Positions 25,669-34,409 of a DNA stretch of 64,000 nt are shown one piece after another. Position 1 is the first letter of the stretch. Every line of letters begins with the position of its first letter. The position numbers and the translations under genes are program-made. This stretch comes from an uncultured Lachnospiraceae bacterium (GTDB lineage Bacteria > Bacillota > Clostridia > Lachnospirales > Lachnospiraceae), in assembly GCA_902779305.1 (NCBI GenBank), contig CACZBD010000011.1:62001-126000 (forward strand), read 5' to 3'. Below the pieces are notes generated by a model that searched no databases, was not told the DNA's origin, and was given only the letters and a program-made list of their open reading frames with translations.

Positions 25669-26931
25669 ATGTCTTATACAGAAGATCTGATCCGCTATAT
25701 CAGCGCGTCTCCCACTGCGTTCCAGGCTGTGGAGGAACAGAAGGAGATGCTCCTGTCGGCGGGCTTTACGGAATTGAAAGAAGAGGAAAAGTGGAACCTG
25801 CGTTTGTCAGGTTCTTACTTTGTTACGAGAAATTCATCGGCGCTGATCGCTTTCAGGATCCCGAAGAAGATGCCTGAAAAGACCATGATCGTGGCAACGC
25901 ATGCCGATTCTCCTGCGTTTAAGGTAAAAACCGATCCGGAAATGACGGTTGCGCAGTCCTATGTCAAGCTGAACGTGGAAGCTTACGGCGGCGCCGTCTA
26001 TTCGTCCTGGTTTGACCGGCCGCTTTCGGTGGCGGGAAGGGTTTTTGTAAAAGATGGAGACAATGTCACAGAGATCCCGGTCGATCTTAAGAAAGACCTC
26101 TGCATGATCCCGAGTCTTGCCATTCATATGGACAGAGACACCAACAAGGGACATGAGATCAAAGTGCAGGAAGAACTGCTGCCGTTGCTATCCTCGGACA
26201 AAGATGTCCTGCTGTATGATCTGATCGCAAAGAAGTTGAAGAGAAAGCGTGAAGAGATCTTAAGCGCGGATCTTTTTGTTTACAACAGACAGGAAGCGGT
26301 GATCTGGGGCGCAAAGAAGGAATTCTTATCTTCGCCGAGACTCGATGACCTCTCCTGTGCCTATGCATCTGTCAGGGGTCTGATCGAGACGAAGAAGCCG
26401 GAGGCGCTTGCCCTGCATGTGATGTTCAATCACGAGGAAGTCGGTTCTTCCTCTACGGAAGGCGCCTGCTCCACATTTTTAAAGGATACGCTTGAGAGGA
26501 TCGCGGAAGCGATTTTTAAAGACAGGGAGAGTTATCTTACGTTTCTTGCCAAAAGCCTGCTGCTCAGCGCCGACAACGGTCATGCGCTGCATCCGAACTA
26601 TCCGGAAAAATGTGATCCGACCAACCGTCCCGTGATGGGAAAGGGTGTACTTTTGAAATTTTCCGGGAATCAGAAATACACGACGGATGCATCTTCTGCA
26701 GCAAAGGTGAAACTGCTCGCAGAAAAGGCAGGGATCAGCCTGCAGACCTATCACAATCATTCCGATCTTCCGGGAGGATCCACGCTCGGCAACCTGTGCG
26801 TGCACCAGATGGCAATACAAGCTGCGGATATCGGGATCGCGCAGCTTGCCATGCATTCTTCTTATGAGACCTGTGCCGTTTCGGATCTGTCGGATCTTTA
26901 CCGGCTGCTTTCCGTATTCTTTGTGAGCTGA
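25669..26931 (+). CDS. apeB: M18-family aminopeptidase
   Basis: 420 aa. Motifs of the dodecameric dinuclear-zinc M18 peptidases are present: ATHADSPAFKVK (first zinc His), SPRLDDLSCAYA (bridging Asp), FNHEEVGSSSTEGA (catalytic Glu-Glu) and YHNHSDLPGGSTLG near the end. It removes N-terminal, often acidic, residues from peptides in the cytoplasm. It starts at ATG 25669 behind GAGGA, 55 bases after the STAS gene and possibly on its transcript. Its stop is two bases from the stop of the convergent zinc-ribbon gene, with no separate terminator visible. Confidence 0.92.
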   Translation: MSYTEDLIRYISASPTAFQAVEEQKEMLLSAGFTELKEEEKWNLRLSGSYFVTRNSSALIAFRIPKKMPEKTMIVATHADSPAFKVKTDPEMTVAQSYVKLNVEAYGGAVYSSWFDRPLSVAGRVFVKDGDNVTEIPVDLKKDLCMIPSLAIHMDRDTNKGHEIKVQEELLPLLSSDKDVLLYDLIAKKLKRKREEILSADLFVYNRQEAVIWGAKKEFLSSPRLDDLSCAYASVRGLIETKKPEALALHVMFNHEEVGSSSTEGACSTFLKDTLERIAEAIFKDRESYLTFLAKSLLLSADNGHALHPNYPEKCDPTNRPVMGKGVLLKFSGNQKYTTDASSAAKVKLLAEKAGISLQTYHNHSDLPGGSTLGNLCVHQMAIQAADIGIAQLAMHSSYETCAVSDLSDLYRLLSVFFVS

Positions 26932-26933
26932 TC

Positions 26934-27668
26934 TTACCAGTTGCTGTTCCAGTTAGAACCGCCGGAATTCCAGCTGTTGGAGGAATCCCAGTTCCAGTCG
27001 GAAGAGTTCCAGTTATCATTCCAGGAACTACCGCTGTTGTTGTCACTGTTCCACCAGGAGCTGCCGCTGTCGTCACTGTCTCCCCACCAGGAACTGTCAT
27101 CATCGGATGAGTCATAATATCCCGGAGCATAAACTGTGCCGGGACTTGATGTGGAAGGACCGCAGGAACGTCCGCAGGATCGCCCGAACAGAATGACGAG
27201 GATCACGATCGCGATCATGATATAGAGGATGACCTTTACCATGCCGCCGCCACCGGAACCGTTCGAAGAGGGAGTGCTGTTTTTCGGGCGGTTTCCCGAT
27301 GAAACCTTGTGGTTGTTCATGTCAGTCTTCATTTTCTGATAGACTTCGTTTACGGCGTAGGCCTCGTCCTTGCCTTCATACCTGACGGCACGCGTGCCGT
27401 CGGCTTTGTTTTTATAGACGATGAAGTTCTCTTTTTCCTCATCATAATAGATGCCGATCGCTTTGGCGCCGGTATAGTTCTCACCGAGAAAATAGCGCAT
27501 CTTCTCAAGCGGAAGGTTGTGCTGCTTTGCAAACGCCTTCAGCTGTTCGATCGTCTCGGGGATGCCGGTTGCCTTGCGGACAAGGTGCGCATTGGTGGCA
27601 CCGCAAAATTCACATTTTTCATCGGTATCACTGATAAAGGAACCGCAGTATTCGCATTTGATCTTCAT
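26934..27668 (-). CDS. Zinc-ribbon membrane protein with Trp/Ser/Asn/Asp low-complexity tail
   Basis: 244 aa from ATG 27668 (AAAGGAG upstream; a longer frame to 27728 lacks this). An N-terminal zinc ribbon (CEYCGSF ... CEFCGAT) is followed by a helical domain with EKMRYFLGENYTGAKAIGIYY (about 55-110). Next comes a Gly/Ser linker and one transmembrane segment (VKVILYIMIAIVILVILFG, about 145-163), then Cys-rich RSCGRSCG. The last 75 residues are only S, N, D, W and G with at least ten Trp, in repeated SSWW/NSDW units. The architecture suggests a cytoplasmic ribbon and an external, possibly surface-binding or phase-separating tail. Function unknown. Confidence 0.7.
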   Translation of the reverse strand: MKIKCEYCGSFISDTDEKCEFCGATNAHLVRKATGIPETIEQLKAFAKQHNLPLEKMRYFLGENYTGAKAIGIYYDEEKENFIVYKNKADGTRAVRYEGKDEAYAVNEVYQKMKTDMNNHKVSSGNRPKNSTPSSNGSGGGGMVKVILYIMIAIVILVILFGRSCGRSCGPSTSSPGTVYAPGYYDSSDDDSSWWGDSDDSGSSWWNSDNNSGSSWNDNWNSSDWNWDSSNSWNSGGSNWNSNW

Positions 27669-27762
27669 GTGAGATCTCCTTTTTTTGTTCTGTTTCCAAG
27701 TATACCATATCCAAGCGGCGAATTCCAAATGCGATCAAAGCTTATCTGATCATGATCCGGGA

Positions 27763-27791
27763 TTGTGATTTTTACAACGTGATGATATAAT
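27763..27791 (+). promoter_or_regulatory. Upstream promoter P1 before lysA
   Basis: TTGTGA (27763-27768), 17-base spacer, TATAAT (27786-27791). The start site near 27798 runs straight into the hairpin at 27802. Confidence 0.6.
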
Positions 27792-27801
27792 GACCCGGTA
27801 C

Positions 27802-27836
27802 AAAGGCGTACATGGTTCTCCATGTGCGCCTTTTTT
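27802..27836 (+). terminator. Strong terminator between the two lysA promoters
   Basis: AAAGGCG-T-ACATGG, loop TTCT, CCATGT-G-CGCCTTT (27802-27833) with six T (27831-27836). It would end P1 transcripts after about 35-40 nt, making a tiny RNA or insulating lysA. Confidence 0.8.
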
Positions 27837-27863
27837 GACAGAAAACGGCGCTGCCTGTATACT
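27835..27863 (+). promoter_or_regulatory. Promoter P2 of lysA
   Basis: TTGACA (27835-27840, sharing the terminator T run), 17-base spacer, TATACT (27858-27863). Near-consensus, 27 bases before the ATG. Confidence 0.8.
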
Positions 27864-27889
27864 ATACCCATTCAAAGAGGAGAAATAAG

Positions 27890-29149
27890 ATGAGATCGTT
27901 TACCGAAGAGAGCAACTTTTTTGCTTCCGTTGATCCGGAAGAACTGGCGGAGAGATTCGGAACCCCGCTTTATGTGTATAATGAGTCGATCCTTCGCGAC
28001 CGGATGCGTTCGGTCATGGGGATGATCACGAAATATCCCTATACCGTCAACTATTCCATGAAGGCCAATTCCAACCTGGCGCTTCTTAAGATCGCAAAGG
28101 AAGAGGGCTTGAACTGTGATGCGATGAGCGAAGGAGAATTAAGACTCCTGCAGCTGGCCGGCTTCCCTGCGGAACGGATCTTTTTCGTGCCGAACAATGT
28201 TTCCGATGAGGAAATGAAATTTGCGGCAGACAGCGGGATCATGGTCAGCCTGGACAGTCTGGACCAGTTAGACCGCTACGGCACACTGTTTCCGGGAACC
28301 GAGTGCTGCGTCAGGATCAATCCCGGTATCGGCGCGGGACACCATAAGAAGGTCATTACCGCCGGGAAACACACGAAATTTGCGGTGGCGCTGGACGATG
28401 TAGAGACGGTGCATGAGATCGCCAAAAAACATGATCTGAAGATCGTCGGCCTGAACCAGCATGTCGGCTCTCTTTTCATGCAGATCGATCCTTACGTTGC
28501 GGCGGTCAAAAGCATTCTGGATGTTGCGTTAGAATTTCCGGATCTGAAACTGATCGATTTTGGCGGCGGGATCGGAACGCCTTACCATAAACTTACCGGG
28601 GAAGAGGCTTTTCCGATGCAGGATCTGCATGATGCTTTGGAACCGGTGCTGGATGAGTTTGTATCAGCGTACGGTTATGCGCCGTTATTCAAGAGTGAGC
28701 CGGGACGGTACTGCGTCGCGGAGTCCGCGGTGATCCTCGGCCGTGTCTATGCGAGAAAATCAAACGCCGGGGTCAGATATCTCGGTACGGATGTGGGCAT
28801 GAACGTGCTGGCAAGACCTTCGCTTTATGATTCCTGGCATGACATCGAGATCTTAAGGAACGGAAAAAGCATTACAACCGGTGAAACGGAAGAGATCACG
28901 GTGACCGGAAATATCTGTGAATCCGGAGATGTGCTGGCAAAAGACCGCACACTTCCCGTAGCAAAAGACGGAGACCTGATCTGTGTGCTGGATGCCGGCG
29001 CCTACGGTTACAGCATGGCTTATACCTATAATACGCGCGTCAGACCCGCGGAAGTGCTGCTCTCAACGAACGGCAGTGTCCGCCTCATCCGCAGAAGGGA
29101 GACTTTTGAGGATCTGATCGCGCTCCAGTGCGATACGACGGAGTTCTAA
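27890..29149 (+). CDS. lysA: Diaminopimelate decarboxylase
   Basis: 419 aa alanine-racemase-fold PLP enzyme. Lys58 in NYSMKANSN is the PLP Schiff-base lysine. GGGIGTPYHKLTGEE binds the phosphate, EPGRYCVAESAV is the substrate/PLP region and CESGDVLAKDR is the intersubunit cysteine motif. It makes lysine from meso-diaminopimelate. No other lysine gene is nearby and no lysine riboswitch is seen in the 60-base leader. It is followed immediately, with no gap, by the GGDEF gene, suggesting co-transcription. Confidence 0.93.
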   Translation: MRSFTEESNFFASVDPEELAERFGTPLYVYNESILRDRMRSVMGMITKYPYTVNYSMKANSNLALLKIAKEEGLNCDAMSEGELRLLQLAGFPAERIFFVPNNVSDEEMKFAADSGIMVSLDSLDQLDRYGTLFPGTECCVRINPGIGAGHHKKVITAGKHTKFAVALDDVETVHEIAKKHDLKIVGLNQHVGSLFMQIDPYVAAVKSILDVALEFPDLKLIDFGGGIGTPYHKLTGEEAFPMQDLHDALEPVLDEFVSAYGYAPLFKSEPGRYCVAESAVILGRVYARKSNAGVRYLGTDVGMNVLARPSLYDSWHDIEILRNGKSITTGETEEITVTGNICESGDVLAKDRTLPVAKDGDLICVLDAGAYGYSMAYTYNTRVRPAEVLLSTNGSVRLIRRRETFEDLIALQCDTTEF

Positions 29150-30838
29150 ATGCAGGATATTCTTGAAAAGCGCGATCTGCCGCTTTTTAGATTCGCAAAA
29201 CCTTTTACTGTCATAGCCTTTTTATTCGTGATGGGCGTGATCCTGTTCTGCGCATTTTCCGCTGACAGCGAAAAGACCGTTTTTGATCCGTCCGGGGAAC
29301 CGGTCCGTTTGAAAGCGTATCTGGACAGCGCGGAAAAGGTGGAAGCAGGGGATTCCTTCCGCGGCTCCCCGGATCATACGGAAGTGTTCTATGCAACGCT
29401 TCCTGCCGTGATCGAGAATGACAGCGCACTGATGTTAAAGAGCGCATACTGCAAAACGCAGGTGTATGCGAAAGAAGAACTGCTCGGCAGTTACGGCACC
29501 GTTTTGCCGCTTCCGTTCGGGGAGATGATCGGAAACATCCGTGTAATCGTTCCCATCGACCCGGCTTATGCCGGTGCGCAGCTGAAGATCAACTATACTT
29601 CCTATTATGATGCGGATGTGGACTATCCGGAGCTGCTCTTTGCACCGGAGGGAAACCTGCTGCTTCATGTTCTGTATGCAAACATGCCGCGGATCATCAT
29701 CTGCATCGTTCTTCTGACGATGGCACTGATCGCGCTTGCCATGAGCATCTATTCCACATTCAGCGGTTCCAAAGAAGTGGTGATGATGCTGTTAAGTTTC
29801 ATTTCCTTTGTCTTTTTTGTCCTGACCTGGATCATCTGCAGTTCGGACATTCCGCAGTTTTTCACCAATAACAATGAAACCGTGAGTCTGATCAGTTTTC
29901 TGACGCTGTCGGCGCTTGCGATCCCGTTTTCTGCTTTTTGCGCAAGGATCTTAACGGTGGGCAGAGAGATTTTTAAAGTCAATGCCGTGATCGGCTGGCT
30001 GCTTCCCGTGACGATCTGCATCTGTTTTGTCACGAATGTCTGCGATCCTTATCACCTTCTGATCCTGACGCACCTCTATATTGCCTTTACGCTGATCACT
30101 GCCATCATCTGCGCATTCAGACAGTGGAAAAATGACAGGGTCGTCATCATTCTGGCGCTCTCTCTGATCTTTTTGTTTGTGTTTGCGCTGATCGGCCTGA
30201 TCCTCTTTTACATTTCCAAGACCGACGGCTATGATGCCGTATTTTTCGGCGCGGGGCTTGCGCTGTTCATTCTGATGCTGTTTGCGCTGATCTTGAACAG
30301 ACAGATGGGATATTATGAGCAGAGGAGAGCGGCGCAGATCTACAAGGAACTGGCCTACACCGATTTTCTGACAAAGATCCCGAACCGGACGGCATTTGAA
30401 AGCTATCAGGAAGAACTGAAGGCATCGAAGACGCAACACCACGTTACGTTTTATGTGCTTGACCTGAATGATCTGAAAAAGATCAATGACAGACAGGGAC
30501 ACCAGGAGGGCGACAAAGCTATCCGCGCAACAGCGGTCTGCGTGGAAAAAGCATTCCGTTCGAAAGGAAAATATTTCAGGGTCGGCGGCGACGAATTCTG
30601 CGTGATCGTTCTGGACCGGAAAGAGGAAGCGCATCTTTACCGGAATGAATTCATAGAGCAGGTGGAACATTATAACAAAACAGCGGAAAATCCGATCCGG
30701 GTGGCTGTCGGCTATGCCGGGGCGGAGCTTGTCGGGGACGCTTCGTTCTTCAGAGAGCTGTTTGCAAAAGCGGATCAGGAGATGTACATCGACAAACAGC
30801 GGATGAAAAAAGAGCGAAAAAATAAAGAAACTATGTGA
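29150..30838 (+). CDS. Membrane diguanylate cyclase (GGDEF) with 7-helix sensor
   Basis: 562 aa. A first membrane helix (about 16-37), then an extracytoplasmic beta-rich domain (about 40-180, 7TMR-DISM-like), then seven hydrophobic helices (about 185-390). The GGDEF domain follows: AYTDFLTKIPNRTAFESYQ at its start, DLNDLKKINDRQGHQEGD, and the intact signature GGDEF at 479-483. Predicted to synthesise cyclic di-GMP in response to an external ligand. No clear RxxD inhibitory site is seen at the usual place. The ATG follows the lysA stop directly. Confidence 0.9.
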   Translation: MQDILEKRDLPLFRFAKPFTVIAFLFVMGVILFCAFSADSEKTVFDPSGEPVRLKAYLDSAEKVEAGDSFRGSPDHTEVFYATLPAVIENDSALMLKSAYCKTQVYAKEELLGSYGTVLPLPFGEMIGNIRVIVPIDPAYAGAQLKINYTSYYDADVDYPELLFAPEGNLLLHVLYANMPRIIICIVLLTMALIALAMSIYSTFSGSKEVVMMLLSFISFVFFVLTWIICSSDIPQFFTNNNETVSLISFLTLSALAIPFSAFCARILTVGREIFKVNAVIGWLLPVTICICFVTNVCDPYHLLILTHLYIAFTLITAIICAFRQWKNDRVVIILALSLIFLFVFALIGLILFYISKTDGYDAVFFGAGLALFILMLFALILNRQMGYYEQRRAAQIYKELAYTDFLTKIPNRTAFESYQEELKASKTQHHVTFYVLDLNDLKKINDRQGHQEGDKAIRATAVCVEKAFRSKGKYFRVGGDEFCVIVLDRKEEAHLYRNEFIEQVEHYNKTAENPIRVAVGYAGAELVGDASFFRELFAKADQEMYIDKQRMKKERKNKETM

Positions 30839-30862
30839 CATTTGGCTCAAATGTGATATAAT
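30835..30862 (+). promoter_or_regulatory. Promoter with embedded palindrome before the surface-protein gene
   Basis: GTGACA (30835-30840), 16-base spacer, TATAAT (30857-30862). ACATTTG-GCT-CAAATGT (30838-30854) is a perfect 7-bp palindrome with 3-base centre that fills the spacer and overlaps the stop of the GGDEF gene. It is likely an operator. Confidence 0.6.
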
Positions 30863-30948
30863 TACAACCATAATTGACCCGAATGGCTTTTATTTCGTAT
30901 ATAAGGGTGGAAAAAGTTCACAATGATCAAAAATCAGGAGGAAAGAGT

Positions 30949-33801
30949 ATGAAGAAAAGAATGATCAAGCGATTTTTCATGATGTTCATGGTCATGGTGC
31001 TGATCATGCCGACACTGTTCTCTTCACTGGCGGTCAGGGTAAACGCTGATGAAGAAGACAGCCCGTATGTAGACGTTTACGGAGATGATGAGGACGAACC
31101 GACACCGGACCCGCAGCCGCAACCGGATCCGGATCCGGTCATTCCGCCGGCTCCCGAACCGCAGCCGGATCCTGACCCGGTCATCCCGCCGGCACCGGAA
31201 CCGACACCGGAACCGACACCGGAGCCGTACATCGATCCGGTCCTTCCGCCGGAACCGACACCGACACCGGAACCGACACCGGAACCCATCATCAAAGCAC
31301 AGATGAAGATCGCGGCTTCTCCGACGACTGCAAGTTTCGGCACGGTGGAGCCCGGTGACAGCGCAACACTTTCCGTTACGGTCAGTGAGAGCGGAAATGA
31401 AGGCGCAAACCTTGCCTGGTATGAAGTAGACAATGACGACTTTTTCTCGGTTACGGCACCGTCTCAGACGCTGCTGATGCCGGGCGATGCGGTGAATTTT
31501 ATCCTCACACTGAAATCCGACAAGGACCCCGGTAATTATTCCGGTTCTCTTTCCTTTGTCGGATCGGATGCTGCAGGAAACCAGTCCACCGCAGCGGTAA
31601 CCGTTACCGCAACGATCAAGGGAAACACCCCGCACGTTGACTCCGTTGTTGTTTCTCCGGGATCCGCTTCCGTTAAAACGGGCGGAAGCATCAGATTCAG
31701 CGCAACGGTGAACGGTTCTTATCTGCCGAGCACCGCAGTGACCTGGAGAGTTCGCGGATGCGGCGGCAATACCAATGTGGATGAAAACGGATTCTTAACC
31801 GTAGGCACGGATGAAACCGCAGGTACCATTGCAGTGGTCGCAAGTTCCGTCGTGGATCCCGACGTACAGGGCAGTGCGGACGTCAGGATCGTGCAGGATA
31901 AGAGAACACACTATGTATCCGTTACCGCAGGAGACGGCGGAACCGTCAGCGGCGGCGGAACCGTGGAAGAAGGAAAATCCGTAACGGTTTACGCATCGCC
32001 GAATGCCGGCTATACCTTCAAGGGCTGGTATGATGATGCGGGATCCTTCCTTTCCAACAAGAAGAACTGGACGATCGCTTCCGTTATGGACGATCTGTCC
32101 CTGAATGCGAAGTTTGTCAGAGCCGGTGTCCGTGTCGTTACTTATTCTTCACCGGATAACGGCGGCGTGACGAGCGGTGACGGAACCTACAACGTAGGAA
32201 CCACGGTAACCGTTAAGGCATCCGCAAACAGCGGCTACTACTTCAAATACTGGAAGTCCAACAATAAAGTGGTCAGCAAGGACAAAGTCTTTAAGATCAC
32301 GAATGTAAATAATGACCTGAAGCTGACCGCGGTCTTTGAGAGAAACCGCTTTACGGTCACAACAGGTGTTTCTCCTGCAGGCGCAGGCGCCGTTGACGGC
32401 GCGGGAACATATGATCCCGGCAGCAACGTTACGTTGAAGGCTTATGCGGAAAGCAGTTACAATTTCAAAGGCTGGTATTCCAACTATCAGCTGCTCAGTG
32501 AATCGACGACGTTCACTATCAACAATATCAATTCCGACGTGAACATCACGGCGGTATTTGAAAAACGCGGTACGGCGGCATTCCTGATGACCAGCACGGC
32601 AGGGTCCGGTGGTAAGATCACACCGGCAGTCAGCGCACCGGTTCCCGCGGGAAGCAATGTTTCCTACACGATCACACCGGATGCGGGCTACTATATTTCC
32701 GATGTTAAGATCGACGGCCAGTCCATCGGCGCGGTTGCGATCTACGGATTTACCAATGTGCAGGCCAACCATACGATCGAGGCGTTTTTTGCCAAGAAAG
32801 ATGAGAACAAAGGTTCCAAGTCTTCTGCAGACAGCGATGTAACGACCGGCAAGACGATGGATGAAGCCAAGAAGGATATCGGAAACGCCAGCAAGAGCGA
32901 ACTGGATGAGACGAAAGAAGACATCGTCGAAACGAAACTGAACACGGATATGGATCAGCTGACAGGCGTGCTGCAGAAATACAACATGACGCCGGAAGAA
33001 GCTTATCTGCATATCAATGACGAGATCGGCGCGGAAATGTTCTTAGATGCGTTTAAGGACGGTTACATCACCTTTACGCTGAACAACGATTATTCCTTCG
33101 ACGGTGTGAAGAATACTTCCAATGACGAAGTGATCTATGCGGCGAAACCTACGATCGCCAACATGGAAGAGGTTTACGATTCCATCGTAACGGATACCGA
33201 AGCGATCGGAACACTTGCGGGATATCCGCTTGAGATGAACATCGATGTCACCGATATGACCGGGATTACCGACGAGGTGGATCTGAAAGCCATCGAGAAG
33301 ATCGCAAAAGAGAATAACTTGGCGATCGACAACATCTTTGACATCACCGTTTTAAAGACCTATGAAGGCGTGACCAACCACATTACCGAGTTCGGCGCGC
33401 CGGCAGAATTCACGCTGAAGGTTCCCGCAACCTTAAGGGCAACCGGCAGCAACTACAAGATCATTCATGTACACAACGGTGAGGCGGAGATCCTCGATAA
33501 CCTTTCCACCGACCCGGACGAGATCGTATTCAGAACGGACAGGCTTTCCAGCTTCGCAATGGCCTATGATGCACCGAACAGCTTTGAAGCGGGAAAGATC
33601 ACCGGAGAACCGAATCAGATCTATGTCGATAAGGTCAATGACTCGATTCCGGGAGCAAGAACACCGGGTTCTTCGAAAGTGTTTGTGATCGTGCTTCTCA
33701 TCGTGATCGTGCTCTGTCTTGCGGCAGTCGTCGTAGTACTTGTGATCAACAACAGGGGCAGAAAGAGCGGACCGAAGCCGCCTGCGGCGAAAACGACTTG
33801 A
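30949..33801 (+). CDS. Large anchored surface protein: Pro-rich stalk, Big2, InlB-type B-repeats
   Basis: 950 aa from ATG 30949 (CAGGAGG upstream; the longer frame from 30874 lacks a signal at its start). The signal peptide runs to SSLAVRVNADE. A Pro/Glu/Asp/Thr repeat stalk (about 47-115) is followed by a beta-sandwich domain (about 120-225), a Big2-like domain (about 226-320) and four divergent InlB B-repeats (about 320-640, each with GYTFKGWY or similar). A helical/mixed region (about 655-900) and a C-terminal membrane helix (VFVIVLLIVIVLCLAAVVVV, about 913-936) with a basic tail complete it. The C-terminal helix anchors it in the membrane; probable adhesin or sensor. Its promoter carries an operator-like palindrome beside the upstream GGDEF gene. 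Confidence 0.85.
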   Translation: MKKRMIKRFFMMFMVMVLIMPTLFSSLAVRVNADEEDSPYVDVYGDDEDEPTPDPQPQPDPDPVIPPAPEPQPDPDPVIPPAPEPTPEPTPEPYIDPVLPPEPTPTPEPTPEPIIKAQMKIAASPTTASFGTVEPGDSATLSVTVSESGNEGANLAWYEVDNDDFFSVTAPSQTLLMPGDAVNFILTLKSDKDPGNYSGSLSFVGSDAAGNQSTAAVTVTATIKGNTPHVDSVVVSPGSASVKTGGSIRFSATVNGSYLPSTAVTWRVRGCGGNTNVDENGFLTVGTDETAGTIAVVASSVVDPDVQGSADVRIVQDKRTHYVSVTAGDGGTVSGGGTVEEGKSVTVYASPNAGYTFKGWYDDAGSFLSNKKNWTIASVMDDLSLNAKFVRAGVRVVTYSSPDNGGVTSGDGTYNVGTTVTVKASANSGYYFKYWKSNNKVVSKDKVFKITNVNNDLKLTAVFERNRFTVTTGVSPAGAGAVDGAGTYDPGSNVTLKAYAESSYNFKGWYSNYQLLSESTTFTINNINSDVNITAVFEKRGTAAFLMTSTAGSGGKITPAVSAPVPAGSNVSYTITPDAGYYISDVKIDGQSIGAVAIYGFTNVQANHTIEAFFAKKDENKGSKSSADSDVTTGKTMDEAKKDIGNASKSELDETKEDIVETKLNTDMDQLTGVLQKYNMTPEEAYLHINDEIGAEMFLDAFKDGYITFTLNNDYSFDGVKNTSNDEVIYAAKPTIANMEEVYDSIVTDTEAIGTLAGYPLEMNIDVTDMTGITDEVDLKAIEKIAKENNLAIDNIFDITVLKTYEGVTNHITEFGAPAEFTLKVPATLRATGSNYKIIHVHNGEAEILDNLSTDPDEIVFRTDRLSSFAMAYDAPNSFEAGKITGEPNQIYVDKVNDSIPGARTPGSSKVFVIVLLIVIVLCLAAVVVVLVINNRGRKSGPKPPAAKTT
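31090..31290 (+). repeat. Pro-Glu-Thr/Asp tandem repeats in the surface-protein stalk
   Basis: Repeated units of CCGACACCGGAA and related 12-mers encode PEPTPEP and PDPDPVIPPAPEP. They are prone to length variation by slippage. Confidence 0.8.
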
Positions 33802-33826
33802 TTTTTTAAGAAACACATGCTAAAAT
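33798..33826 (+). promoter_or_regulatory. Promoter of the rimP-nusA-infB operon
   Basis: TTGATT (33798-33803), 17-base spacer ending TGC, TAAAAT (33821-33826), extended -10 type, 70 bases before rimP. The -35 overlaps the stop of the preceding gene. Confidence 0.65.
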
Positions 33827-33845
33827 GCATATCGTAGCATTGATT

Positions 33846-33872
33846 GAAAGTGGACCGAGGAGGTCCACTTTC
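33846..33872 (+). other. Perfect 11-bp leader hairpin of the rimP-nusA operon
   Basis: GAAAGTGGACC (33846-33856), loop GAGGA, GGTCCACTTTC (33862-33872). There is no T run, so it is not a terminator. It lies in the leader between promoter and rimP, placing AGGAGG-like bases in its loop; possible RNase processing or translation control element. Confidence 0.55.
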
Positions 33873-33895
33873 GTTGTGTATGCAGGATTTTTACA

Positions 33896-34357
33896 ATGTC
33901 AAAAAAAGAATCATACGAGAAAAAAACAGAGGAACTGCTGGATCCGATCCTGAAAAGGTTTGATTTTGACCTCTGGGATGTGGAATATGTCAAGGAAGGC
34001 GGAGAGTATTATCTCAGGGCCTTTATTGACAAGGAAGGCGGCATCACGATCGATGACTGTGTGGATGTCAGCAGGGAACTCTCGGATCTGCTCGATGAGG
34101 CGGATTTCATCGAGGAAGCCTACACGCTGGAAGTCAGCTCTCCGGGACTGACCAGAACGCTGAAGAAGGACAGGGAGTTTGAAAAGAGCATCGGAAGGGC
34201 AGTGGAACTGAAAACCTACCGGCCCGTTGACGGGACGAAAGAATTTACGGGGACGCTTGCTTCATTTGATGCAGAGCAGATCACGATCGAACAGGAGTCA
34301 TGCAGCAGAAGTTTTCAAAGAGCGGATGTGGCCGTTGTGAAACTCGCGCTCGACTGA
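33896..34357 (+). CDS. rimP: Ribosome maturation factor RimP
   Basis: 153 aa. The N-terminal alpha/beta domain (LLDPILKRFDFDLWDVEYVK, FIDKEGGITIDDCVDVSREL) and the EVSSPGLTRTLKKDREFEK motif identify the family, followed by the C-terminal SH3-like barrel. It is needed for 30S maturation. First gene of the conserved transcription/translation operon rimP-nusA-ylxR-ylxQ-infB-rbfA. There is no strong Shine-Dalgarno directly before ATG 33896; the nearest is the AGGAGG in the leader hairpin loop about 35 bases upstream. Confidence 0.95.
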   Translation: MSKKESYEKKTEELLDPILKRFDFDLWDVEYVKEGGEYYLRAFIDKEGGITIDDCVDVSRELSDLLDEADFIEEAYTLEVSSPGLTRTLKKDREFEKSIGRAVELKTYRPVDGTKEFTGTLASFDAEQITIEQESCSRSFQRADVAVVKLALD

Positions 34358-34409
34358 ATAAAGAAGCAATTGCATTGAATACAATTGAAATAAACAAAGG
34401 AGATAAGTT

